From: an uncultured Paracoccaceae bacterium
Lineage (GTDB): Bacteria > Pseudomonadota > Alphaproteobacteria > Rhodobacterales > Rhodobacteraceae
Length of the DNA: 64,000 nt
Reading direction: 5' to 3'
Assembly: GCA_943787785.1 (NCBI GenBank)
Contig: CALSNT010000006.1
Coordinates: 177,964 to 241,963, forward strand
Shown here one piece after another: positions 50,094 to 58,678 of this stretch. The notes below the pieces were generated by a model. The model made no database searches, was not told the DNA's origin, and saw only the letters and a list, made by a program, of their open reading frames with translations. Every line of letters begins with the position of its first letter. Within the stretch, counting starts at the first letter, position 1. The position numbers and the translations under genes are program-made.

Positions 50094-52177
50094 CCGCGCC
50101 GGAGGGGTCGGATCAGCTGGTCTCGGACTGGGTGCGCTTTGATAGCGATCGGGTTGTTACTGTCTTCACTGGTCGAGTGGAGCTGGGTCAGGGCAATCTG
50201 ACAGCGCTGCTGCAGATGGCGGCGGATGAGCTGTGCCTAGACCCGGAAGATATTACGCTGGTGCCTGCCGACACCGCCCGCACCCCGGACGAAGGTTATA
50301 CGGCGGGCAGCATGTCAATCTCGGTGGGTGGTATGGCGCTGCGCCGGGCGACCTCGGCAGCGCGGGTGCTGGTTTTGGCCGAAGCTGCGCGGCGTTTGAA
50401 TGCCGCGGTTACGGCGCTCTCGGTCAATGCCGGTACGATCATGAAATCGGGCGAGGCGACCGGAGAGGACCTACGCGTCATCGGGTGCGATCTGGAACTT
50501 GATATTCCGGTTGCGGATCACGCCGACCCGCTTCCTCGAGAGGCGCGCAAATTCTCTGGCACCTCGGCGCCTCGGATTGATATGGCGGCACGGGTTCTCG
50601 GCACGCCCTTTGTTCATGATCTGCGCCCGGAAGGTGTGTTGCACGGGCGCATGGTGCGTTCGTCAGCGCTGGGTGCAACGTTGAAGTCGGTCGATCTGGA
50701 CGGTTTGCGCGCGCGGCCCGGGGTTGTTGAGGTTGTGCGCGATGGCTCGTTCCTGGGCCTTCTGGCTATGACAAGTTGGCAGGCGGTGCGCGCGCAGGAA
50801 TGGGCGCAGCGCAATACCGAATGGGGCGCGCCACCGGGGCCGGACGTGACCCCGTTGGAAGTTGTTCAGCAGGCCGATGGCCCCGTGCAGGACATCCACA
50901 CGCGAGACGGAGAAAGGCCCGCCACCGCAAAATCATTCGAGGTGACCGCGACGCGGCCCTTTATTTCGCACGGCTCAATTGGTCCGTCGGCAGGACTGGC
51001 GATTTGGGAGGATGATCGGCTCAGCGTAAAATCCCATTCGCAGGGCGTGTTCCAATTGCGTGGTGCGATGGCGACGGTTCTGGGCATAGACGCGGACAAG
51101 ATTACCATCACCCACACGCCCGGCGCGGGTTGTTATGGCCACAACGGTGCAGACGATGCGGCGATGGATGCGGCGATCTTGGCGCGCCATGTGCCAGGCC
51201 GGCCTGTCCTTGTCGTCTGGAGTCGCGCCGAAGAATTCTGCAATGCGCCACTTGGACCGGTGATGGCGACCAAGGCAAGCGCTGGCGTGGATGATTTCGG
51301 TCGCATCCAATCGGTCGACGTAAGTGTGAATAGCGTTCCCCATGCCAATCGACCGGGTACCCACGGCGCGCCCAACGTGCTGGCCGGTACCCAGCTTGCA
51401 ACGCCGATTCCGTTTCCGGTCTCGCAGGATCTCGGGCCCGAACGTGGTGGTGGGGCGGACCGCAACAGCGTTCCCTACTATTCCATTCCGTCCGTCGCTG
51501 TAACGAAAAGGCTGGTGCATGACCTGCCCTATCGCAGCTCGTCTCTACGTGGATTGGGTGCAACGGTGAATGTGGTCGCGATCGAGGCTCTGATGGACCA
51601 GATTGCCTGCGAGACCGGCCAAGACCCCGCCGAGTTACGTCTCGCGCATCTGAATGATACACGTGCGCAGGATGTCATCCGCGCGGTGATGGAGATGTCT
51701 GAAAACCACCGCGTAACTGATGAAGGTACCGGATGGGGCCTGGCCTTCGCGCGCTATAAGAACAGTGCCGGATATGCCGCGATTGTGGCCAGCGTCTTGG
51801 TGGACGAGGAGGTGCGCGTTACCAAGGTCTCAGCCGCTATCGACGCGGGCGAGGTGATCAACCCGGACGGCGCGATCAACCAGACCGAAGGCGGGATCAT
51901 CCAGTCAATCAGCTGGGCGCTGAAGGAACAGTTGAACTTTGAGGGGGCCAATGTGGCAACGGAGACATGGCTCGATTACCCGATCCTGACGTTCTCGGAA
52001 GTGCCGGACATTGCAGTGCAACTGATCGAGCGCCCCGACGATCCGCCTTTGGGATGTGCTGAGGCGGTTCAGGGGCCGGTCGTGGCAGCAGTTTCCTCGG
52101 CGATCCATAACGCCGTCGGCGCGCGGGTGACGGACATGCCTTTCACCCGCGACAAGATCATCACGGCGATGATGTAA
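50090..52177 (+). CDS. Molybdenum hydroxylase large subunit (NicB/IorB-like)
   Basis: A 695-residue molybdopterin-binding subunit. The N-terminal half carries VVTVFTGRVELGQGNLTALL and QMAADELCLDPEDITLVPAD. The molybdenum region holds RPFISHGSIGPSAGLAIWED, GAGCYGHNGADDAAMDA and PYRSSSLRGLGATVNVVAIE. The C-terminal CAEAVQGPVVAAVSSAIHNA includes the Glu that corresponds to the catalytic GxGE. With the small subunit it hydroxylates an N-heterocycle or aldehyde with water. Similarity in layout to nicotinate hydroxylase is suggestive, and the nicotinamidase scrap upstream fits, but the substrate is not proven. Not to be read as xanthine dehydrogenase. Confidence 0.88.
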   Translation: MTAPEGSDQLVSDWVRFDSDRVVTVFTGRVELGQGNLTALLQMAADELCLDPEDITLVPADTARTPDEGYTAGSMSISVGGMALRRATSAARVLVLAEAARRLNAAVTALSVNAGTIMKSGEATGEDLRVIGCDLELDIPVADHADPLPREARKFSGTSAPRIDMAARVLGTPFVHDLRPEGVLHGRMVRSSALGATLKSVDLDGLRARPGVVEVVRDGSFLGLLAMTSWQAVRAQEWAQRNTEWGAPPGPDVTPLEVVQQADGPVQDIHTRDGERPATAKSFEVTATRPFISHGSIGPSAGLAIWEDDRLSVKSHSQGVFQLRGAMATVLGIDADKITITHTPGAGCYGHNGADDAAMDAAILARHVPGRPVLVVWSRAEEFCNAPLGPVMATKASAGVDDFGRIQSVDVSVNSVPHANRPGTHGAPNVLAGTQLATPIPFPVSQDLGPERGGGADRNSVPYYSIPSVAVTKRLVHDLPYRSSSLRGLGATVNVVAIEALMDQIACETGQDPAELRLAHLNDTRAQDVIRAVMEMSENHRVTDEGTGWGLAFARYKNSAGYAAIVASVLVDEEVRVTKVSAAIDAGEVINPDGAINQTEGGIIQSISWALKEQLNFEGANVATETWLDYPILTFSEVPDIAVQLIERPDDPPLGCAEAVQGPVVAAVSSAIHNAVGARVTDMPFTRDKIITAMM

Positions 52178-52181
52178 CGCT

Positions 52182-53780
52182 TCAGCCGATGGTGACGGCG
52201 CGCACGTCTTCGTCGATGTGGTGCAGATACTTCTCGAAATTGGCCGAGAACATGCCGACCAGTTTGGCCGCCGCCGCGTCATAGGCGGCCGGATCATCCC
52301 AGGTCGCACGTGGGTCCAGCAATGCGGTGTCGACTCCAGGCACGGTGGTCGGCACTTCGAATCCGAAGTTGGGGTCGTGGAGGAAACTGCACCCTTCCAG
52401 AGAGCCATCAAGCGCCGAGGCCAGCAGGGCGCGGGTCGCTTTGATAGGCATACGCTCTCCGGTGCCGTAGGCACCGCCGGTCCAACCGGTATTCACCAGC
52501 CAGCAGGTCGCTCCGTGTTCGGCAATTTTGGCCTGCAAAAGCTCGCCGTATACTTCTGGTCGGCGAGGCAGGAAAGGCGCACCGAAACAGGTTGAAAACG
52601 TCGGCTCAGGCTCGGTCACGCCGCGTTCGGTACCGGCAACTTTCGAGGTGAAACCGGACAGGAAATGATACATCGCCTGCGCCGGGGTCAGCCGCGCGAT
52701 CGGGGGTAGAACACCGAAAGCGTCGCAAGTCAGCATGATGACATTCTTGGGATGCCCCGCCAGTCCGCTGGGTGATGAATTACTGATGTAATGCATCGGA
52801 TAGGCGGCGCGCATGTTCGCGGTCAGGCTGTCGTCAGTATAGTCGAGTTGCTTGGTCTGCTCGTCATAAACCATGTTCTCGATCACCGTCGAAAACATGG
52901 ATGTGGTGGCGAATATTTCCGGCTCGGCTTCGGGCGACAGGTTGATCGTCTTGGCATAACAACCGCCTTCAAAATTGAAGGTGCCGCGATCCGACCAGCC
53001 GTGTTCGTCGTCACCGATCAGGATGCGCTCCAGATCTGCCGAGAGGGTGGTTTTCCCAGTGCCCGACAGGCCAAAGAAGATCGCCGTGTCGACCGGGTTG
53101 CCTGCCGCATGGTTGGCCGAGCAATGCATCGGCATCACGCCCTTTTCAGGCAGCAGATAATTCAGGATCGTAAAGACCGACTTCTTATTTTCGCCGGCAT
53201 ATTCGCTGCCACCGATCAGGATGAGTTTTTCGTCGAAGTTGATCGCCACGACCGTTTCGCTGCGACACCCGTGACGTTCGGGATCGGCGAAGAAGCTGGG
53301 GCAGTTGACGATGGTGAAATCTGCGGTGAAATCATCCAGCTGGTCCCGCTCGGGCCTCAGCAGCATGTGTCGGATGAACAGGTTATGCCAGGCAAGCTCC
53401 GAGACCACCCGCACACCGATCCGGTATACCGGGTCCGCCCCGCCATAGAGGTCCTGAACATAATAGTCCTTGCCTGCCATATGGGCGTACATGTCGGTGC
53501 GCAAAACGTCGAACGCAGCTGCGTCCATGCGCGCATTGGCATCCCACCATATTACACCTTCGGTCGTGGCCGATACGACAACATGTTTGTCCTTCGGTGA
53601 GCGGCCGGTGAACTTGCCGGTGTTCACCAGCAGCGCGCCACCGATGCCCAGATCGCCCTCACCGCGCTTCAGCGCATGAGCGACAAGGTCAGGTTCGGTA
53701 AGATTATAATGGACGGCGGCAAGGCCTGAAATGCCCTGATCCTCCAGCCGAAACTCCGGATTTACGCGCCCATGATCCAT
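52182..53780 (-). CDS. pckA: Phosphoenolpyruvate carboxykinase (ATP)
   Basis: A 532-residue ATP-type PEPCK that decarboxylates oxaloacetate to PEP, opening gluconeogenesis. The P-loop is [40 protein letters not shown], then CYAKT, is the kinase-2/metal region, and [20 protein letters not shown] is conserved. Full length. Convergent with the molybdenum hydroxylase genes. The 202 bp upstream, before chrR, hold its promoter. Confidence 0.97.
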   Translation of the reverse strand: MDHGRVNPEFRLEDQGISGLAAVHYNLTEPDLVAHALKRGEGDLGIGGALLVNTGKFTGRSPKDKHVVVSATTEGVIWWDANARMDAAAFDVLRTDMYAHMAGKDYYVQDLYGGADPVYRIGVRVVSELAWHNLFIRHMLLRPERDQLDDFTADFTIVNCPSFFADPERHGCRSETVVAINFDEKLILIGGSEYAGENKKSVFTILNYLLPEKGVMPMHCSANHAAGNPVDTAIFFGLSGTGKTTLSADLERILIGDDEHGWSDRGTFNFEGGCYAKTINLSPEAEPEIFATTSMFSTVIENMVYDEQTKQLDYTDDSLTANMRAAYPMHYISNSSPSGLAGHPKNVIMLTCDAFGVLPPIARLTPAQAMYHFLSGFTSKVAGTERGVTEPEPTFSTCFGAPFLPRRPEVYGELLQAKIAEHGATCWLVNTGWTGGAYGTGERMPIKATRALLASALDGSLEGCSFLHDPNFGFEVPTTVPGVDTALLDPRATWDDPAAYDAAAAKLVGMFSANFEKYLHHIDEDVRAVTIG

Positions 53781-53982
53781 GTTGTTCGTCCCCGGTTTCC
53801 ATTATCTGGACCGAGTCATAGCGGTTAATTCTCGCAAGAAAAGGCGCTGTTTACCTGTTAGCGCAACCAAGGGCGGAATGCCGCAGTAGTCAGCTTTTGG
53901 TGTGGCGCAACAAAACAGTTCACGAGGTGCCCATTCCACCGTGTCAGCCCTAAATAGCTGTCCGGGCCGATGATTTTGGATG

Positions 53983-54618
53983 TCAGATGCGAAAGACCCG
54001 CTGAAGCAGTCGTGGAACCAACGACGTAAACCGAAGGGGTGCGTCCGTTGCGGCAAGGCAGATACAAGGCTCACCCTCGCCCGCGATGGGCGTATGCTCC
54101 AAGGTGTCATCAGCGACTTCCAGATCACCGACACCATAGCGCCCTGTTTCATCACTGAAGCTGCCCTGCAGGACCAGCGTCAATTCCAGCCCGTGATGGC
54201 TGTGATCGGGGACGGCTTGACCGGGAGGAATAGACAGCAGTCGAACCGACCCGGCGTTACCAGATGAGATAATGCTTTGACGCACGCCCATTCCGATAGG
54301 TTTCCAGCGTGGCGGCTTGCCTTTCAGCGCCTGCATGACGGGCCCGGGAAGAATTCCTGCGCGCTCGTAACTTGCCTCTGTGACCATCGGCGCATCCAAA
54401 AGGTCCAACGTCCGCGTCTTCAAATCACCTGACACATCTGTACGAGAACCGGTCTCCAGCACCACGCCCCCTGCAACCTGATGCGCCTCATAAACCGAAC
54501 GACACCGCGTACACAGCGAGGTATGCGCAGCAACCACGACCGCGAACGGCAGTGGCAAACTGCCGGTGGCATAAGCTGCAAGCAATGCATCGGGTGTGTG
54601 ATGATGTATCGCGGACAT
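53983..54618 (-). CDS. chrR: ChrR-type zinc anti-sigma factor with cupin domain
   Basis: A 211-residue protein. The N-terminal anti-sigma domain has the zinc ligands of ChrR: an HHH run at residues 5-7, then H32-x3-C36-x2-C39 (AAHTSLCTRC). The C-terminal cupin (about 105-195) has VPDHSHHGLELTLVLQGSFS and DDTLEHTPIAGEG with metal-binding His and Glu. In Rhodobacter sphaeroides ChrR holds sigma-E (RpoE) and releases it on singlet oxygen. The start follows the rpoE stop directly (TAG-ATG), so the two are coupled. A close match in layout. Confidence 0.93.
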   Translation of the reverse strand: MSAIHHHTPDALLAAYATGSLPLPFAVVVAAHTSLCTRCRSVYEAHQVAGGVVLETGSRTDVSGDLKTRTLDLLDAPMVTEASYERAGILPGPVMQALKGKPPRWKPIGMGVRQSIISSGNAGSVRLLSIPPGQAVPDHSHHGLELTLVLQGSFSDETGRYGVGDLEVADDTLEHTPIAGEGEPCICLAATDAPLRFTSLVPRLLQRVFRI

Positions 54619-55191
54619 CTATCGCAATTCCTTCAATTCGTGGCGAAGTCGTTCAAGACCCAGACGGATGCGGGACTTGATAGTGCCGAGTGGCAGGCCG
54701 GTCTGCGCGCTGATTTCCTGATGGCTGAATTCACCGAGGTAGGCCCGCTCGACAATGTCGCGCTGACCGGGTTTGAGTTGTGCGAGTGCCTGCTTCAGGA
54801 CAGCGGCTTCCTGTTCGACCTCGACAATGACGCTTGCGTCGCACTCCGCGTCTGGCTCTACCTCAAGTAGCTCGGGCATCGGGCGGCTTTCCTTGCGGAT
54901 CACATCGATCTGCCGGTTCCGCGCAATCTGATAAATCCACGCTGAGACCTGCGCGCGGGCCGGGTCGAATTGGGCCGCTTTTCGCCAAACTGTCAGCATC
55001 ACGTCCTGAACAATGTCTTCAGCCATTGCCGACCGAGCGCCAGAACGCATCACAAACCCTTTGAGACGTGGAGCGAAATAATCGAACAGCGCAGCAAAGG
55101 CGGCCTTGTCCCGCTGATCGCGGACGGCCAGCATCCAGATCGTCTGGGGGGAAACCTGAGCGGCACTTTGCGTTGGACGCTTAAGCGTCAT
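54619..55191 (-). CDS. rpoE: ECF sigma factor RpoE (ECF11 type), partner of ChrR
   Basis: A 190-residue sigma factor, started at MTLKRPTQSAAQVSPQTIWM; upstream in-frame codons fall inside the promoter. Region 2 has AFAALFDYFAPRLKGFVMRS, MAEDIVQDVMLTVWRKAAQF, and SAWIYQIARNRQIDVIRKES. Region 4 has LGEFSHQEISAQTGLPLGTI, then KSRIRLGLERLRHELK. It directs RNA polymerase to stress promoters with TGATCC-type -35 elements. Its own promoter (55268-55297) carries that element, so it is probably autoregulated. Partner chrR is directly downstream. Confidence 0.95.
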   Translation of the reverse strand: MTLKRPTQSAAQVSPQTIWMLAVRDQRDKAAFAALFDYFAPRLKGFVMRSGARSAMAEDIVQDVMLTVWRKAAQFDPARAQVSAWIYQIARNRQIDVIRKESRPMPELLEVEPDAECDASVIVEVEQEAAVLKQALAQLKPGQRDIVERAYLGEFSHQEISAQTGLPLGTIKSRIRLGLERLRHELKELR

Positions 55192-55267
55192 CTGCGCCCT
55201 GGTGATAGGGCGAGTGATCGGGCGTCCAACGGCTGATCTGGTGTCGATGCATTCGGCTAACATATCC

Positions 55268-55297
55268 CGATTACGCTGCACTTCGATAGATGGATCA
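55268..55297 (-). promoter_or_regulatory. RpoE-type promoter for rpoE-chrR
   Basis: On the minus strand TGATCC (plus 55292-55297) is followed, after 18 bp, by TAATCG (plus 55268-55273). The spacing and -35 match the TGATCC-N18-TAA form reported for R. sphaeroides sigma-E promoters. Transcription would begin near 55260. Confidence 0.72.
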
Positions 55298-55302
55298 AAA
55301 AA

Positions 55303-55332
55303 TGATCCATTTGGGGTTCGATGCCGTAAGTA
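55303..55332 (+). promoter_or_regulatory. RpoE-type promoter for the divergent FAD/DUF1365/SDR operon
   Basis: TGATCC at 55303-55308, 18 bp spacer, then TAAGTA at 55327-55332. The -35 boxes of this and the rpoE promoter are only five A apart (55298-55302), back to back. It reads into the gene starting at 55358. Confidence 0.82.
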
Positions 55333-55357
55333 TCAGCACACACACACCGGAGCCCCT

Positions 55358-56635
55358 ATGTCCTTTGATGCCCTTCCGATCCGTCCCCAGCGCGTTGCAA
55401 TTATCGGCGGCGGCGTTTCCGGCCTTGCTGCGGCGTATATGCTGGCGCCGCATCATGCGGTTACGCTTTTCGAGGCGGCATCGACGCTTGGCGGTCACGC
55501 TCGAACCGTGATGGCCGGACAGAACGGCGATCAGCCCGTGGACACTGGCTTTATTGTTTTCAATTACCCGAACTACCCGCATCTGACGCGAATGTTCGGT
55601 GAACTCGACGTTCCCGTTACTAAGAGTGACATGAGCTTCGGCACCTCGATCAACGACGGACAGTTTGAATACGGACTGACGCTCAAGGCGCTCACCGCGC
55701 AACGGCGTAATCTTGTCAGACCGGAATATGCCCGGATGCTGCGCGATATCATGAGGTTTAATCGCAAGGTCGAAAAAGTCGACCTCGACGATTCCACAAC
55801 GATTGGCGAGTTGATGGACATCCTTAAACTGGGCGAATGGTTCCGTCGCTTTTACCTGATGCCATTCTGCGGTGCGATCTGGTCAACGCCTCCATCCGAA
55901 ATCCGCAACTTTCCTGCCAAGACGCTCATCCAGTTTTTTCGCAACCACGCGTTGCTGAACATCTGGGGGCAACATCAGTGGTGGACCGTCGATGGCGGCA
56001 GCGTCGAATACGTGCGACGTCTTGAAGCTCATTTGCGCGGGCACGGAGTGGCGATCCTGAAAGGAACTTCGGTAGATCGGGTCAATCGCACCGGACGCAC
56101 GAGTACGATCCATTATCCGGGTGCCACGCATCAGCCGTTCGATCAGGTGATATTTGCATGCCATGCGGATCAGGCCTTGCGGCTTCTGGGACGACCGACA
56201 CCTGCAGAACAGGCGTCATTGTCGAGCATCCGGTTCCAGGACAACGAGGCCATTTTGCATTGTGATACAACGCAGATGCCGCAACGCCGCGCAGTTTGGT
56301 CCAGCTGGGTTTACAAGGCCGACACGACGCGCCCCGAGCCTTCAATTGGCGTGACATACTGGATGAACCGGCTGCAGAATATCCCGGAGCGCGATCCGCT
56401 ATTTGTGTCGTTGAACCCGACGCGTGAGATCCCTGATCACCTGATCTATGACCAGAAAACGTTTCGCCATCCTGTTTTCGACACCGCGGCTATTTCGGCG
56501 CAGCGCCATTTGTCTGAAATTCAGGGCCAGAACAACACTTGGTTCGCGGGTGCCTATACGCGGCACGGCTTCCACGAAGATGGGTTTGCAAGTGGAGCAC
56601 GGATCGCAAGCCTCATGGAATCGCAGACGGCATGA
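55358..56635 (+). CDS. FAD-dependent amine-oxidase-like protein of the RpoE operon
   Basis: A 425-residue flavoprotein, started at MSFDALPIRPQRVAIIGGGV after CCGGAGCCCC. FAD-binding motifs are VAIIGGGVSGLAAAYMLAP and TLGGHART. PFCGAIWSTPPSEIRNFPAK and WTVDGGSVEYVRRLEAHLRG fit the NAD(P)/FAD-dependent oxidoreductase group usually found beside DUF1365 and cyclopropane-fatty-acid genes; the C-terminus FAGAYTRHGFHEDGFASG is the FAD contact. The substrate is unknown but membrane lipid modification is likely from the neighbours. First gene after the sigma-E-type promoter; the next start overlaps its stop. Confidence 0.9.
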   Translation: MSFDALPIRPQRVAIIGGGVSGLAAAYMLAPHHAVTLFEAASTLGGHARTVMAGQNGDQPVDTGFIVFNYPNYPHLTRMFGELDVPVTKSDMSFGTSINDGQFEYGLTLKALTAQRRNLVRPEYARMLRDIMRFNRKVEKVDLDDSTTIGELMDILKLGEWFRRFYLMPFCGAIWSTPPSEIRNFPAKTLIQFFRNHALLNIWGQHQWWTVDGGSVEYVRRLEAHLRGHGVAILKGTSVDRVNRTGRTSTIHYPGATHQPFDQVIFACHADQALRLLGRPTPAEQASLSSIRFQDNEAILHCDTTQMPQRRAVWSSWVYKADTTRPEPSIGVTYWMNRLQNIPERDPLFVSLNPTREIPDHLIYDQKTFRHPVFDTAAISAQRHLSEIQGQNNTWFAGAYTRHGFHEDGFASGARIASLMESQTA

Positions 56636-57393
56636 TTGAAGCTGCTGAATATATTTCGGGCGTCACCACACACCGGCGCCGCGGCAACATAAACCACCGC
56701 TTCAGCTATCGTGTCGATTTTGTTTTGATCGACCCGGAGGAGGACCGGTCAGGACCTGCGTTATTTTCGCGCAATAGATTTAACCTAGCGTCCGTGCACG
56801 ATATTGACCATGGCGGTAATTTGAAGAATGGGCGTGGCGCATCGTGGGCACGCGACATTCTGACCAAAAACGGGTTTAAGAACGCAGGCACGCGTTTGCT
56901 GCTTTTGACCCAGCCCCGGATGTTCGGTCGCGTTTTTAACCCGGTCAGTTTCTGGCTGGCATTTAGAGACGATGAGCTCATTGCGGTTATCGCCGAGGTT
57001 TCGACGCCCTTCGGCGACCGGCATTCCTATCTTTGCAATTTACCGGATTTCAGTCCGATCGAGGCAACGTCCCAACTCACTGCGACAAAAGCACTACATG
57101 TGTCCCCATTTCAGGACATCGAGGGTGACTATGAATTTAGATTTGATCTACGACGTGATCGTATCGCTATTCGCATTATTCATCGCAATGGGAGCGAAGG
57201 CGTCGTGGCCACACTTTCTGGCCCGCGGCAAAAACTCAACAACACCGCAATTCTTTATGCTTTTTTTCGCCGTCCGCTGGGTGGTGCGCGCACAGTTTTC
57301 CTCATTCACTGGCAAGCTCTGCGTTTGAAACTTAAGGGGGCACGATACCGGCCTCGCCCCAAGCCGCCGACGCACGAGGTGAGCCATGGCTAA
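56632..57393 (+). CDS. DUF1365 family protein
   Basis: A 253-residue protein, started at MIEAAEYISGVTTHRRRGNI, ATGA-coupled to the upstream gene. DUF1365 hallmarks are HRRRGNINHRFSYRVDFVLI, LLTQPRMFGRVFNPVSFWLA, HVSPFQDIEGDYEFRFDLRR and YRPRPKPP at the end. DUF1365 genes commonly lie with the FAD oxidoreductase and cyclopropane fatty acid synthase genes, so a role in lipid modification is inferred; no biochemical activity is established. The 3' end overlaps the SDR start by 8 bp. Confidence 0.9.
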   Translation: MIEAAEYISGVTTHRRRGNINHRFSYRVDFVLIDPEEDRSGPALFSRNRFNLASVHDIDHGGNLKNGRGASWARDILTKNGFKNAGTRLLLLTQPRMFGRVFNPVSFWLAFRDDELIAVIAEVSTPFGDRHSYLCNLPDFSPIEATSQLTATKALHVSPFQDIEGDYEFRFDLRRDRIAIRIIHRNGSEGVVATLSGPRQKLNNTAILYAFFRRPLGGARTVFLIHWQALRLKLKGARYRPRPKPPTHEVSHG

Positions 57394-58123
57394 CGACGAA
57401 ACAGTATGGATTATCGGTGCATCGGATGGGATTGGCGAAGCGCTGGCCAGAGAGTGGGCGGCGCGAGGCGCTCGCGTTATTCTGTCCGCACGCTCCGAGG
57501 AAAAGCTTAAGTCTCTGGCGGTTGGCCTTGGGCCTGAGCACGTCGCCGTTTTGTTGGACGTCGCTGATCGCGAAAGTCTGGACGCCGCGGCGCGCCGGAT
57601 TACCGAGTTAGGTCCAATTGATCGCGTGGTCCATCTGGCGGCCGCCTATGATCCTGGAAAGATCGTAGAAATTGATCCGGTCAAGGCCGCGCAGATTGTG
57701 TCGATAAACCTGACCGGTAGTTTTCATATTGCGCAGGTTGCACCCTCTTTACTCCGAGAGGGAGGGCAGTTGGCGCTCTGCGGTTCGGTTGCGGGTTATT
57801 TTGGATTGCCTCAGGGTCAGATCTATTCGGCGACCAAGGCCGGTGTCATCAATTTGGCCGAGTCACTGCGTTCTGAATTGAAGGATAAGGTAGATGTCCG
57901 TTTAATTAGTCCCGGCTTCGTCGACACGCGTCTTACACGGCGCAATAATTTTGAGATGCCCGGAATACTGACACCTGAGAAAGCTGCAGTTGCAATTATA
58001 GACGGTCTTGCTGGGAAACGATTCGAGATACATTTTCCTTGGCGGTTCACTATGGGAATTAAGTTTCTGCAATTAATTCCATATTGGATATCTTTGCGAC
58101 TAACGCGACGCTTGGTTCAATGA
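57386..58123 (+). CDS. Short-chain dehydrogenase/reductase
   Basis: A 245-residue SDR. The Rossmann motif is VWIIGASDGIGEALAREWAA, with VHLAAAYDP in place of the NNAG motif. The active site is GSVAGYF...YSATKAGVI with Ser, Tyr and Lys. The C-terminal HFPWRFTMGIKFLQLIPYWI is hydrophobic and could touch the membrane. It belongs to the RpoE-driven operon and overlaps both neighbours. Its substrate may be a lipid ketone or alcohol (inferred). Confidence 0.9.
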   Translation: MANDETVWIIGASDGIGEALAREWAARGARVILSARSEEKLKSLAVGLGPEHVAVLLDVADRESLDAAARRITELGPIDRVVHLAAAYDPGKIVEIDPVKAAQIVSINLTGSFHIAQVAPSLLREGGQLALCGSVAGYFGLPQGQIYSATKAGVINLAESLRSELKDKVDVRLISPGFVDTRLTRRNNFEMPGILTPEKAAVAIIDGLAGKRFEIHFPWRFTMGIKFLQLIPYWISLRLTRRLVQ

Positions 58124-58239
58124 GCAGGCTCATCACAAAAATAAACCGTCAGCTTGCGGATTCCGTTTTTCTGCATTGCCACTTGCACTGCGATGGATCG
58201 GATCCGCCCACACATGTCATCGAGGTTTATCGCAAATGA
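58120..58239 (+). CDS. 39-residue ORF coupled to both neighbours
   Basis: The ATG lies inside the SDR stop (ATGA) and the TGA inside the next gene's ATG (ATGA). The product starts MSRLITKINRQLADSVFLHC and ends THVIEVYRK, with three cysteine/histidine pairs (HCHLHCDG). Too small to assign. It could be a real microprotein of the operon, a coupling device, or a scrap of a lost gene. Nothing but position supports it. Confidence 0.35.
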   Translation: MSRLITKINRQLADSVFLHCHLHCDGSDPPTHVIEVYRK

Positions 58240-58636
58240 AAATTGTCATCTTGTACCTAGTCACAGTGCTGATCTTTTTTGCATCGGATGCAATTGGACT
58301 GCGACTGCTGATCAAACCTGTTTTTGAGCGCCATATCAGCCATTTGTTTGCCGACCCGTTTCGGGTCGTCCCAGCGGCAATCTTTTATTTGGGCTACGTT
58401 GCCGGTGTGTTGTGGTTTGTCTCTGTTCCGGCAATGCGCGCGAACGATCCGGTTTCCGCATTGCTTGGAGGCGTGGCACTCGGACTTTTGGGCCTACGGT
58501 ACCTATGAATTCTCAAACTACGCCACATTGCGTGACTGGTCATTTGAGCAGGTGGCCGTCGATACAATCTGGGGGCGGCGTTTTGACCGGATTTTCCGCT
58601 TGGGCAGCCGTTATCATTACGCGTTCCTGGACGTGA
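58236..58636 (+). pseudogene. DUF2177 membrane protein, two frameshifts
   Basis: The start MKIVILYLVTVLIFFASDAI matches DUF2177, a small four-helix membrane family. After LGLLGL the frame must drop one G to read AYGTYEFSNYATLRDWSFEQ, then a second G near TIWGG to read GGVLTGFSAWAAVIITRSWT to TGA at 58634-58636. With both single-base deletions the product is about 132 residues, normal for the family. Both lesions are extra G in G runs, so a read error is a strong alternative. It ends the RpoE-type operon. Role unknown. Confidence 0.8.
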
Positions 58637-58678
58637 GGAGCGCGCGCGATGCGTTCAGGAATTGATCGAGGTTATCCT

